Part shown: piece by piece, positions 27,969-36,611 of the stretch
Layout of the letters: every line of letters starts with the position of its first letter
Position numbering within the stretch: the stretch's first letter is position 1
Assembly: GCA_030653035.1 (NCBI GenBank)
Contig: JAUSAB010000067.1
Location: 1-53,761, forward strand
Origin: Desulfocapsaceae bacterium
GTDB taxonomy: Bacteria; Desulfobacterota; Desulfobulbia; Desulfobulbales; Desulfocapsaceae
Length of the DNA stretch: 53,761 bases
Reading direction: 5' to 3'
Position numbers and translations under genes: made by a program
The notes under the pieces: model-generated
Seen by the model: the letters and a program-made list of their open reading frames with translations, nothing else
Databases searched by the model: none
What the model was told of the DNA's origin: nothing

Positions 27969-28589
27969 ATGAGCGAACTCCTTCCCTCCATAGCCCAATG
28001 CCTGGCCCTGATGGATCGGTATGCCATGCTCGACAATATCCGGGCCCACTCCCTGGCTGTGGCCAGGGTTGCCAAATCGCTGTTGATGGGTATGACTGAG
28101 ACAAGAGGAGGCAGCACGAACGTGCCGGATACTGACCTGGTATTGGCGGGGGCCTTGCTCCATGATATTGCCAAGACGCCCTGTCTGGGCAATAAATGCG
28201 ACCATGCCCGGATAGGACGCGATATCTGCCTTGAGCTTGGTTATCCGGCCATCGGCGAGATCGTCAGGGAACATGTAACGCTCAAGGATTTCTCAATCGA
28301 GCGTTACGCCCAAGGGATCTTTTTTGCCAAAGAAATTGTCTATTATGCCGACAAACGAGTCCGCCATGACAGCATTGTCTCCTTGCATGAACGGAAGGCC
28401 TATATCATTGAGCGCTACGGCAACCAAAACAATTTTCGCCACCAGCAGATTGAAGAGAATTTTCAACGCTGCCGGACTCTGGAAGTTCATCTCTTCTCCC
28501 ATATAAACTTTGCCGCTGATGAGCTGGCAGGCAAGGTTGCAACAGACAAAACACCCCACGATTTAAACTTAGAGCTTGTCCGTAAATAA
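27969..28589 (+). CDS. HD-domain (HDIG) phosphohydrolase-like protein
   Basis: The protein (206 aa) has the metal-binding HD motif in GALLHDIAKTPCL, with an upstream His in NIRAHSLAVARVA and later DHARIG and REHV residues, as in small HDIG hydrolases. The substrate is unknown; related proteins act on nucleotides. The ATG at 27969 follows CAGGCAG; a GTG at 27939 would overlap the end of hemE by 11 bases and add ten residues. Close packing after hemE suggests co-transcription with ahbD-hemE. It is convergent with the kinase gene on the right. Confidence 0.75.
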   Translation: MSELLPSIAQCLALMDRYAMLDNIRAHSLAVARVAKSLLMGMTETRGGSTNVPDTDLVLAGALLHDIAKTPCLGNKCDHARIGRDICLELGYPAIGEIVREHVTLKDFSIERYAQGIFFAKEIVYYADKRVRHDSIVSLHERKAYIIERYGNQNNFRHQQIEENFQRCRTLEVHLFSHINFAADELAGKVATDKTPHDLNLELVRK

Positions 28590-28623
28590 GCTTTTCATCC
28601 ATCATCTGTACAAAAAAAATGAT

Positions 28624-30987
28624 TTAGCCCGAGGTTATGGGCAGGTGGATAATGAAAGTGGCCCCTTGTCCTGGCTCCGACTCAACGTCCAGAGTCCCCC
28701 CATGCTTGGTGACGATCACATCCCGGGCAATGGTCAGTCCCTGGCCGGTTCCCTTACCAACTTCCTTAGTAGTAAAAAAGGGATCAAAGACCTTACTGAG
28801 GATATCCCCTGGAATACCACACCCTGTGTCCTGGAGCCGGACCTCCACCTGACCCCCGACCTGCCGGGTGGAAATGCTGATGCGCCCCTTTGCCCCGTTA
28901 GGATTATCGCCCAGTTGGGTGGCAATGGCATGGGCGGCGTTGACCAGCAGGTTGAGAAAGACCTGACCCATCTCATCGGAGAGGCAGGGAACCTGGGGCA
29001 GATCCTCAGCAAAATCTGTTTCCATGTCAGCCACATACTTCCACTCATTGCGGGAGACGATCAGGGTGGTATTAATCAGATTATTCAAGGAAAGCGGCAT
29101 CTTTTCCTTGCTGCCGGGATGAGAGAACTCCTTCATGGCCCGGACAATGGTTGAAATGCGATGCACGCCGTCCTTGGACTGGGCAATAGCCAGAGGGAAT
29201 TCCTTGGCAAGATAGTCCCAGTCCGCGGCCTCCAGGGTCTCTTCTACCTCCTGAATTAACTCAGGGGTTACAGAGTGATCGTTTTCTGCTGCCAACAGTC
29301 GTTGATACACACCCATCAGCGTGGCTACATCTTTGAATCCATCCTCGAGAAAATCAATATTGGTGCCGATGTATTGGGTTGGGGTATTGATTTCATGAGC
29401 AATACCCGCAGCCAACTGGCCGACAGACTCCAACTTCTGGGTATGCAGGAGTTGCGCTTGTAATTTTTCCTTCTCTTTTTCAGCATTTTTTTTGTCCGTA
29501 AGATCCCGGAAGTCTTCAATAATCCCTTTTAATTCGCCATTACCATCATAAAAAGGGGTGGCCACCACCAGGCAGACAAAACTGGTTCCATCTGACCTGA
29601 TTTTTTCGATTTCATTCTCGACACGCACAGCTCCATTGCGGATCAGGAACAACGGGCAGTTGTCGGTATGGCAAGCTTGACCAGGAAAAATCTCATGGCA
29701 CTTTTTGCCGATAAATTGATCCATGGGGAGATTAACAAGACGGGTAAAGGTGCGGTTGGCTTTAATCATCTCCCCATCCAAGTTAATAACTCGCATCGCA
29801 CCAGCCCCACTATTAAGGATTTGTGTTAGTTCGGCATGAGACTCTTTGAGATTCTTCTCAAAGAGTTGGCGCTGGACAAGTTCATGATCAAGAACAGTCG
29901 TGGTGTGTCGTAGACGCTGATTCAATTTAATAAAATAGAATTGAGCCCCAGAGCTCAACATAACAAACAGAAAAATAGCCACCAACCAGGGCCAGTATTG
30001 ATGCAGCAATTGCTGCACAGTAGTATGCTCGATAACATCATAGGGGGCAAATTTTATTTTTTTCAAACAGTCGTGCACCGTTTGATAATTAAGGGGGATG
30101 GTCCAGCCCATCATCTTGGCGCCCTTAGCTGCCGCATCGGCCGGCTGCATCTGGAACAGGGCGATGGTCACCTCGCGGGCCAGCTCTTCATCGGTATGAC
30201 TGACCTTGGCAAAGGGCCACTCTGGATAAAGGGTCGTAGTATAGAGATGCGGAAAGCCGGAAGATGTCTGCGATTTTTCGTCAAGAACCCGGAATTGGTC
30301 CAGCCTGATCTTTCCTTCCTGAGCCATCTGTTCCAAGGTGCTTGTCCGTACTGTTCCGGCATCGACGGTTTTTTCAAGCACGGCCAGCACCACCGCATCG
30401 TGGGTTCCGCCAAAAATAAGCCCTGTAAAGTCCTTAGAGGGATCAATCTTGTTGTCAAGCAGATAGCGCCAGGCCATCTGCCAGCCGCCAAACGATTTAT
30501 TATCAGCCGCCATAAACCGTTTTCCCTTCAGATCCTGGATGGTTTGGATATCATCACGGTCACTGCGGCAGAAAATAGCTCCGCCAAATTTGGTCAGTCC
30601 CAAACCAAGCATATTGGTTTTCATTGTAGCGATTCGCGTATTGCCGTAGTGGGATTCGAGGCTGACATACATTGAAGAGTTGGTGATCGTAAAATCAACC
30701 TGCTGGCCCTTCACCGCCTTACCCATTTCATCGAAATCCAGGGGCACAATGGTAAACGAGCGGCCGGGGATTTTGTGGGTCAGATATTCGGCGGTCGCGT
30801 TCCACTGTTGCAGACATTTGTCTTTGCCGCGCAGGGCCAGGACGCCGATCTTGACCTCGGCTGGTTCTGTTTGTTTTGCTGTTTCGGCGAGAGAGGAAAG
30901 AGGGAAGAATAAAAAATAAAGAGAGAAAGCCACAAGAAAAAGGCTGAATAACGGGGAAACGGGAAAATGCTGTTTTTTCATATCCAT
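28624..30987 (-). CDS. Sensor histidine kinase with PhnD-like periplasmic binding domain
   Basis: This 787 aa kinase has an N-terminal signal/anchor helix (about 12-35). A periplasmic domain of the phosphate/phosphonate-binding (PhnD/SsuA) type follows (about 44-320; VKIGVLALRGKDKC, TNSSMYVSLESHYG, RFMAADNKSFGGWQMAWRYL), then a second transmembrane helix (WPWLVAIFLFVMLSS) and a PAS domain (MRVINLDGEMIKANRTFTRL). The HisKA box is GIAHEINTPTQYI and the HATPase has NAAHAI, DTGCGIPGD and GTGQGL. The design resembles TtrS-like sensors of anions. Two receiver genes lie upstream on the same strand. ATG 30987 or 30981 is most likely; an extension to 31056 is possible. Confidence 0.88.
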   Translation of the reverse strand: MDMKKQHFPVSPLFSLFLVAFSLYFLFFPLSSLAETAKQTEPAEVKIGVLALRGKDKCLQQWNATAEYLTHKIPGRSFTIVPLDFDEMGKAVKGQQVDFTITNSSMYVSLESHYGNTRIATMKTNMLGLGLTKFGGAIFCRSDRDDIQTIQDLKGKRFMAADNKSFGGWQMAWRYLLDNKIDPSKDFTGLIFGGTHDAVVLAVLEKTVDAGTVRTSTLEQMAQEGKIRLDQFRVLDEKSQTSSGFPHLYTTTLYPEWPFAKVSHTDEELAREVTIALFQMQPADAAAKGAKMMGWTIPLNYQTVHDCLKKIKFAPYDVIEHTTVQQLLHQYWPWLVAIFLFVMLSSGAQFYFIKLNQRLRHTTTVLDHELVQRQLFEKNLKESHAELTQILNSGAGAMRVINLDGEMIKANRTFTRLVNLPMDQFIGKKCHEIFPGQACHTDNCPLFLIRNGAVRVENEIEKIRSDGTSFVCLVVATPFYDGNGELKGIIEDFRDLTDKKNAEKEKEKLQAQLLHTQKLESVGQLAAGIAHEINTPTQYIGTNIDFLEDGFKDVATLMGVYQRLLAAENDHSVTPELIQEVEETLEAADWDYLAKEFPLAIAQSKDGVHRISTIVRAMKEFSHPGSKEKMPLSLNNLINTTLIVSRNEWKYVADMETDFAEDLPQVPCLSDEMGQVFLNLLVNAAHAIATQLGDNPNGAKGRISISTRQVGGQVEVRLQDTGCGIPGDILSKVFDPFFTTKEVGKGTGQGLTIARDVIVTKHGGTLDVESEPGQGATFIIHLPITSG

Positions 30988-31111
30988 CTCAATGTTTAAG
31001 GTACAATCATATCGACTCTGTAAATTCTCTCTTTTGGGCACGTGCACATATTGCAATTATTTTCCGGGTCTTCGTTTACCTGAATAACGACCGAGGTCTT
31101 CTCTTTCACTT

Positions 31112-32269
31112 TTAATCTTCAACGTCACCGATACGCACACAAATAGGCTCTTGAATTCCCACCTGTTTGGAGAAATTATCAAGCCCCTGCAGAATTGGCC
31201 AGGTCACAACCTGGCCTCGGGGAATAATCAGGACACCATTATTGGCAAAGACATCTTCCTCGGCCACCATACCCGTCTGAATATCTTTCACCTTGAGATT
31301 AACAACCCGCCCCTGCACTGTTTGAATCTTCATTCCTTCCAGGGCATCCAATATCTCCTGATTATAGACACCCGGCATTTTTTTCATTTTCAGCAGGATA
31401 TCTTTTTGATTCAATCCCTGATAACTGAGCAGGTCATAATCAATGGCCACCTTTAACATCTGGGCCCCCCTACAAGCCTCTTCATCGACGGATGAAACGG
31501 CCTCATTCTCATATTCATCCATACGATGTAACTGCATGCCAATCATGGTGGCAACAATCTCCATCCGCGGGATATGGCTAAAAAGTTTTCGTCCAACATC
31601 AGGATGCCGTTCATACATTTGCCGCTCATCAGGAGTGAGCTCAACTCCCGCATACAGCTTGTGCAAGATTTCTGACGGCAACGTAATACAGCCAACCTGA
31701 GACATCAGGGCGGCAATCTCATACTGCCAGGAATTGGTCAGATGCAGTTGTTCACAGAAGCGAACCACCAGATCCTTGATTCTTGATCCGGCGCCAAAGA
31801 CCGTGGCATTGGCTTGGCTGAGCAACTCACTCAACACCTTCATGCTCCCCTTCAAGGTGTCATTCAGCAACTCCTTCTCGGCGATAAGAAGCTTATGTTG
31901 TCTCACGCCCAGGGCCAGTGCGGTCGCAAGGGTTGCTGTCGAGCAGGGCTTGTTCAGGAAACGAAAGATCTGGCCATTATTGGCTGCGGCAACTGCCGTC
32001 TCCTGGTCCGCGTTGCCAGTCAGCATAATACGCACTGTATCCGGGTACATATCCTTAACCCTGGACAACAGTTGCACCCCATCCATCCCCGGCATCCGCA
32101 TATCTGAAACGATAAGGGTAAAAGGGCCGCAGGTCTTTAAAACCTCCAGGGCCTCCTCCCCGCTCTGCGCGGTCTTGACCTCAAAGCGATTCCGCAACTG
32201 TCGCTGAATGGATTCGAGGACATTGGGCTCATCGTCGACCAGAAGAATTTTTTCGCTCTGTTCACTCAT
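31112..32269 (-). CDS. Response regulator with degenerate HD-GYP-like domain
   Basis: The 385 aa protein begins with a receiver domain (DDE at 12-14, phospho-acceptor Asp56 in LIVSDMRMPGMDGVQ, and LNKP). A coiled linker (about 125-150) leads to an HD-GYP-like region in which the conserved LHDIGK is replaced by MSQVGCI. HPDVG is kept, and the HHE and GYP blocks are lost (MQLHRMDEYENE). It therefore probably cannot hydrolyse cyclic-di-GMP. The C-terminal 80 residues (VVNLKVKDIQTGMVAEEDV) form a small beta domain. It begins six bases after the receiver-HDOD gene and precedes the sensor kinase. Confidence 0.8.
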   Translation of the reverse strand: MSEQSEKILLVDDEPNVLESIQRQLRNRFEVKTAQSGEEALEVLKTCGPFTLIVSDMRMPGMDGVQLLSRVKDMYPDTVRIMLTGNADQETAVAAANNGQIFRFLNKPCSTATLATALALGVRQHKLLIAEKELLNDTLKGSMKVLSELLSQANATVFGAGSRIKDLVVRFCEQLHLTNSWQYEIAALMSQVGCITLPSEILHKLYAGVELTPDERQMYERHPDVGRKLFSHIPRMEIVATMIGMQLHRMDEYENEAVSSVDEEACRGAQMLKVAIDYDLLSYQGLNQKDILLKMKKMPGVYNQEILDALEGMKIQTVQGRVVNLKVKDIQTGMVAEEDVFANNGVLIIPRGQVVTWPILQGLDNFSKQVGIQEPICVRIGDVED

Positions 32270-32275
32270 CTGTTA

Positions 32276-33481
32276 TTATTCCTGACTCAAAATTTCAGCA
32301 CAGATTTTCCGCCACTCATCAATTCTCCCGGCAAGGCCTATCTTTTCCAAATATTCATAATCAAGAGGGGAAGCCGCGCCAATAATTTCCTTTGGCCGCT
32401 GCTCATAATAGATCGCGTTTGCCGCATGCACCGCCAAGGCGGGATTAAAAGAATTGTCAGGATATTCTATTACGCGGTGATGAAAACCAATGGCCTCAAC
32501 CACTGGCCCAGGCAGGCCCCACAGTCCGATCAGATAGGCGCCGGCGGCATCATGGCCTGCATGTAAAACCTCTTTCTCAGCCTCATACAGTGACACCTCC
32601 TGTTGCCGGGCCAGATTCACCACTTGATCATAGTTTTCCGACATTTTAGAGGCAAAAACAAGTTTTCCAACATCGTGGAGAATACCGGCAATGAAGCTGT
32701 GATCAATAATCGCTTTATCATTGGTCTCGGCAAGAGCAATTTTCTTGGCACAGGCACCAACAGCCATAGAGTGTTTCCAAAGTTTATTCAAAGAAAAGAG
32801 TTTACTCTCACTCTTCATCTCCGAAAAAATCTGCATCCCGAGAACAATCCCCTTGATGGTCTCCAAACCGAGCAGCCCCACCGCACGGGCCGGACTCTCA
32901 ACCCGCTGAAAAAGTCCAAAAAATGCGGAATTCACCAGCTGCAAGACCTTGGCGCTCATGGCCATATCTTCTTCAATAATCGCCGCCACATCGGCAACAG
33001 AGGCATCAGAGCGGACCAAGACCCTCTGTAACCGGTCATAGACCTCCGGTAGGCTGGGCAGACTTTCAATCGAGGAAATGACCTCTTTCAGCTTTTCGTC
33101 CGCAATTAATGTATGCAAGACATTTGCCCGTACCAAAACAGACTTCAACAATTCAGGATCACTGGGTTTTTCCAGAAACTGATGAACAACCCCCACTGTT
33201 CGCAAAATGGAATCCTCATCTGCCTGACCGGTCAACATAATCCGGATGGTACACGGATAAAGAGACTGAACCATTTTTAAAAGAGCAGCGCCATCCATTC
33301 CAGGCATCCGCATATCGGAGACTACGGCAGCAAACTCAGCCCCTTCCATCATTTCCAGGGCTTCCCTGCCACTTTCGGCAAACTGGAGATCAAAAGCATC
33401 GCGCAAAGGGCGAAGCACCCGACGAATCCCAGACAGAATATTCGGATCATCATCCACAAAAAGAATACGTCTTTTAGTCAT
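32276..33481 (-). CDS. Response regulator with HDOD domain
   Basis: This 401 aa protein has a receiver domain (DDD at 10-12, phospho-acceptor Asp56 in AVVSDMRMPGMDGA, and LEKP), then a HDOD domain starting SIESLPSLPEVYDRL. The HDOD part has LQLVNSAFFGL and GILHDVGKLVFAS, so the HD pair is present, and HAGHDAAGAYL later. HDOD proteins act in signalling, often without proven catalysis. It is first in the three-gene set receiver-HDOD, receiver-HD-like, PhnD-kinase. The two receivers share the SDMRMPGMDG block and may have arisen by duplication. Confidence 0.85.
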   Translation of the reverse strand: MTKRRILFVDDDPNILSGIRRVLRPLRDAFDLQFAESGREALEMMEGAEFAAVVSDMRMPGMDGAALLKMVQSLYPCTIRIMLTGQADEDSILRTVGVVHQFLEKPSDPELLKSVLVRANVLHTLIADEKLKEVISSIESLPSLPEVYDRLQRVLVRSDASVADVAAIIEEDMAMSAKVLQLVNSAFFGLFQRVESPARAVGLLGLETIKGIVLGMQIFSEMKSESKLFSLNKLWKHSMAVGACAKKIALAETNDKAIIDHSFIAGILHDVGKLVFASKMSENYDQVVNLARQQEVSLYEAEKEVLHAGHDAAGAYLIGLWGLPGPVVEAIGFHHRVIEYPDNSFNPALAVHAANAIYYEQRPKEIIGAASPLDYEYLEKIGLAGRIDEWRKICAEILSQE

Positions 33482-33641
33482 TCAATCACCCCAGCACGTC
33501 AAAGGAATAGAAAATGAGTGAATTCAGAAATGCGACAGCATCCCTATCTCTTTATTGACACATTATTTCCAAATATTCGCGATAAGTCTTCCCTGCATAC
33601 TTTATGGATATTCTTTCTACCGAAATTTTTCCAATAAATTC

Positions 33642-34940
33642 TCAAATCTTTCTTTTATCAATGACCCGCTGGCCCTTCCCTTCAAAACGCCCCAGCGTCT
33701 TCTCCTCCACCAGTTTCACCGCCACACCGATCCCGAGCTCTGAGGCCAGGCGGGATTTGATGGTATCAATGAGGGCGCCCTGTTTTTTCATCTCATCAAA
33801 GAAATAGGATTCTTTGACCTCCACCAGAACCGTGGCCTTGTCCTGATGATTCTCGCGTTCAACCACAATACGATAATGGGGTGCAGTCCCGTCAATATCA
33901 AAGAGCACCGACTCAATCTGGGTAGGGAAGACATTGACCCCTTTGATGATCAGCATATCATCGGTGCGGCCCAGGATCCGGTTTATTCGGATAAAAGTGC
34001 GGCCGCAGGGGCAGGGCTCCGGCAGCAGACGGGTCAGATCGTGGGTGCGATAGCGGATAACAGGGAAGGCCTCTTTGGTCAAGGTGGTGATCACCAGCTC
34101 GCCAATCTCGCCGGGCTTGACCGGTTCAAGGGTCTCGGGATCAAGGACCTCCACCAGAAAATGGTCTTCATTGATATGCAGACCGTTACACTCCTGACAC
34201 TCACCGGCTACCCCCGGCCCCATCACCTCGGAAAGGCCGTAATTATCGGTGGACTGGATGCCCAGCTTTTCATTGATCTCCCGGCGCATGGCCTCAGACC
34301 ACGGTTCGGCCCCGAAGAGGCCGAATTTGAGCGACAGGCCGCTGGGATTGATCCCCATATCAAGCATTACATCCGCGATATTCAGAGCATAGGAAGGGGT
34401 GCAGACCAGGGCCGTGGTCTTGAAATCCTGCATGATCTGGATCTGCCGTTTGGTATTGCCGGAAGAGATGGGAATAACAGAAGCGCCTAAGCGTTCCGCC
34501 CCGTAGTGCAGACCAAAACCGCCGGTAAAGAGGCCATAGCCGAAGGCAATCTGGATTACATCGTCGGCCGTAAGCCCGGCCGCGCACAAGACCCTGGCCA
34601 CCAGATCGGCCCAGTTCTTGATATCGTTGCGGGTATAGCCGACCACAGTGGCCATACCCGTTGTGCCCGACGAAGAATGGATCCGCACCACCTCGCGCAG
34701 CGGCACGGCAAACATGCCATAGGGATAGCTGTCCCGTAGATCCTGCTTCATGGTAAAGGGCAGTTTATGGATATCCGCCAGGGTGTTGAAACTGTCAAAG
34801 TCAAGCTTCATCTCCCTGAACTTCTGCCGATAAAACGGGACATGGGTGCCCACCCGATAGAGGGTCGACTGTAGACGTTCAAGCTGTAACTGCTCCAGGT
34901 CGGCCCTGGACATACACTCTTTTTCCGGTTGCCAGTACAT
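33642..34940 (-). CDS. paaK: Phenylacetate-CoA ligase (first copy)
   Basis: The protein (432 aa) belongs to the adenylate-forming PaaK family that activates phenylacetate or similar aryl acids to CoA thioesters with ATP. It has the SSGTTGMATVVGYT phosphate-binding loop, the [17 protein letters not shown] motif, and YRTHDLTRLLPEPCPCG with a cysteine pair seen in anaerobe PaaK. The C-terminal lid has [20 protein letters not shown]. It closes the liv gene set, 72 bases after livF. A second copy sits at the other end of the set (50037-51347), and the two are similar in length and motifs. Confidence 0.9.
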   Translation of the reverse strand: MYWQPEKECMSRADLEQLQLERLQSTLYRVGTHVPFYRQKFREMKLDFDSFNTLADIHKLPFTMKQDLRDSYPYGMFAVPLREVVRIHSSSGTTGMATVVGYTRNDIKNWADLVARVLCAAGLTADDVIQIAFGYGLFTGGFGLHYGAERLGASVIPISSGNTKRQIQIMQDFKTTALVCTPSYALNIADVMLDMGINPSGLSLKFGLFGAEPWSEAMRREINEKLGIQSTDNYGLSEVMGPGVAGECQECNGLHINEDHFLVEVLDPETLEPVKPGEIGELVITTLTKEAFPVIRYRTHDLTRLLPEPCPCGRTFIRINRILGRTDDMLIIKGVNVFPTQIESVLFDIDGTAPHYRIVVERENHQDKATVLVEVKESYFFDEMKKQGALIDTIKSRLASELGIGVAVKLVEEKTLGRFEGKGQRVIDKRKI

Positions 34941-34981
34941 GATTATAATGCTCGCTTAGAATTGGAAAGATTGTAACAAAG

Positions 34982-35024
34982 AGGCTGAAGATAAACCTTC
35001 AGCCTTCTACCTTCAGCCTTCTAC
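34982..35024. repeat. CTTCAG repeat at the end of livF
   Basis: The 14-base unit CTTCAGCCTTCTAC occurs twice in tandem (34997-35010 and 35011-35024), and AGGCTGAAG (34982-34990) forms an inverted repeat with the first copy. The livF stop codon lies inside the second unit, and the last residues KVEG are encoded by it. A related motif occurs at 49947-50018. Confidence 0.8.
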
Positions 35025-35738
35025 CTTTTCCCTTCCCAGATAGGCACGCTGCACATCTTCATTGATCATCAGGTCGTCCGCCGGGCCTTGCAGGATCACC
35101 TTGCCGGTCTCAAGAACGTACCCCCGGTCGGCAATGGCCAGGGCGGCCTTGGCATTCTGTTCAACCAAAAGCACGGTATTGCCCTCATCGCGCAACCGGA
35201 CGATAATCTGAAAGATCTCCTTGACGATCAGCGGCGCTAGTCCGGTGGACGGCTCGTCCATCATCACCATCTGCGGTCTGGACATGAGCGCCCGCCCCAT
35301 GGCCAGCATCTGCTGTTCCCCGCCGGACAAGGTTCCGGCCAGCTGGCCTTTGCGATCCCGGAGCACGGGGAAAAGTGAATATTGATGTTCCAATAGCTCT
35401 TCAATCACCTGGTGTCCCTCTTTCTGCAGGACATGGGCCCCGAGAATGAGATTCTCCTCCACACTCATGGTGGCAAAGACCTGCCGCCCCTCAGGGACCA
35501 TGACACAGCCAAGGGCAGGAATCTTCTCTGCCGACAGGGCACAGAGATTCCTGCCCCGGAAGACAATCTCGCCGGCCCGGGCCTTGATCAGACCGGCAAT
35601 AGTGGCCAGCAGGGTGGTCTTGCCGGCGCCATTGGCCCCGATAATAGTGACGATCTCGCCGCCATCGACATGCATGGAGACATGCTTGAGGGCCTTGATC
35701 TTGCCGTACCCTGATTCAAGATTGCGAATTTTAAGCAT
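35013..35738 (-). CDS. livF: Branched-chain amino acid ABC transporter, ATP-binding protein LivF
   Basis: This 241 aa ATPase is one of the two that power the high-affinity import of branched-chain or related amino acids. Walker A GANGAGKT is at residues 34-41. The signature is LSGGEQQMLAMGRALM and Walker B is MVMMDEPSTGLAP. It pairs with LivG; both sit under LivH-LivM permeases. A long hairpin precedes it in the gap after livG. The C-terminus runs into a short tandem repeat. Confidence 0.95.
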   Translation of the reverse strand: MLKIRNLESGYGKIKALKHVSMHVDGGEIVTIIGANGAGKTTLLATIAGLIKARAGEIVFRGRNLCALSAEKIPALGCVMVPEGRQVFATMSVEENLILGAHVLQKEGHQVIEELLEHQYSLFPVLRDRKGQLAGTLSGGEQQMLAMGRALMSRPQMVMMDEPSTGLAPLIVKEIFQIIVRLRDEGNTVLLVEQNAKAALAIADRGYVLETGKVILQGPADDLMINEDVQRAYLGREKVEG

Positions 35739-35771
35739 TTGAAAGCATATCTAACCCCGGTAAACGGGATA

Positions 35772-35829
35772 AGTGCCTTTCGCAGATTATTTTCTTGCAA
35801 AAAAACAAGAAAATAATCTGTAAGGCACT
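35772..35829. repeat. Long intercistronic hairpin between livG and livF
   Basis: AGTGCCTT and a 15-base arm (35783-35797, core CAGATTATTTTCTTG) pair exactly with 35806-35820 and AAGGCACT (35822-35829). The loop is an A-run. There is no T run after the stem on the minus strand, so it is probably a stability or processing element and not a terminator. Confidence 0.8.
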
Positions 35830-35848
35830 AAAAAAGAGGTGAAGGTTT

Positions 35849-36604
35849 CTATTCACCAAGATAGATCTTAATCACTTCCTGGTTTTGCTGGATGGCAGGA
35901 GGAAGATCTTCTGCTATTTTCTGACCAAAGCAGAGTACCACAATCTCGTCCGAGATGTCCATGACCAGCGACATATCATGTTCAACGAGGAGCACGGTAA
36001 CACCAAGATCACGTACCTTTGTGATCAGGCGCCCCACCTCAGCTGTTTCATAAATATTTAAACCGGCAGCCGGTTCATCCAATAACAACAAGGATGGCTC
36101 CATGGCCAGGGCCCTGGCCAGCTCCACCGCCCGCTGCTGACCAAAGGCAAGACTGGTGGCCGGGGCATGGGCACAATCAGCAATCTCCAACAGCTCCAGC
36201 AGCGCCATGGACTTGTCACGGATCGCCTTTTCCTCCGGCCAGGTCCATGGCGCATGAAACATGGAGGCCAGAAAGCCGGCCCGCCCCTGGATATGACGGC
36301 CGACCATGACATTCTCCAAGGCGGTCATTCCCGAAAACATCTTGATATTCTGATAGGTCCTGGCCATGCCGCGGGTCGCAATCTCATGGGGCTGTCTCCC
36401 CTGGATCTCTTGGCCATGGAAACGAACAGCACCCGAACTTGGGGCCAGGGCGCCGGAGATAAGATTAAACAGGGTGGTCTTGCCGGCCCCGTTTGGCCCG
36501 ATCACCGCCTTGATCTGACCTGGCTCCACCAGAAAGGACACATCATTGACCGCATGCAGGCCGCCAAAACGCCGGTGCAGTTTTTCAACCTCCAATAACG
36601 CCAT
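35849..36604 (-). CDS. livG: Branched-chain amino acid ABC transporter, ATP-binding protein LivG
   Basis: This 251 aa ATPase has Walker A GPNGAGKT (residues 36-43), the LivG-type signature SLAFGQQRAVELARAL in place of LSGGQ, and Walker B LLLLDEPAAGLN. The C-terminal DISDEIVVLCFGQKIAEDLP is typical of LivG. It starts seven bases after the livM stop, so translation is likely coupled. It works with LivF, LivH, LivM and the binding protein. Confidence 0.95.
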   Translation of the reverse strand: MALLEVEKLHRRFGGLHAVNDVSFLVEPGQIKAVIGPNGAGKTTLFNLISGALAPSSGAVRFHGQEIQGRQPHEIATRGMARTYQNIKMFSGMTALENVMVGRHIQGRAGFLASMFHAPWTWPEEKAIRDKSMALLELLEIADCAHAPATSLAFGQQRAVELARALAMEPSLLLLDEPAAGLNIYETAEVGRLITKVRDLGVTVLLVEHDMSLVMDISDEIVVLCFGQKIAEDLPPAIQQNQEVIKIYLGE

Positions 36605-36611
36605 GCTGTCC

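Noticed and set aside
34997-35024. Possible CRISPR repeat
   Set aside because: Only two directly adjacent copies without spacers and no cas genes; a simple tandem repeat.
35772-35829. Terminator between livG and livF
   Set aside because: No T run follows the stem on the transcribed strand, and livF needs to be transcribed with livG.
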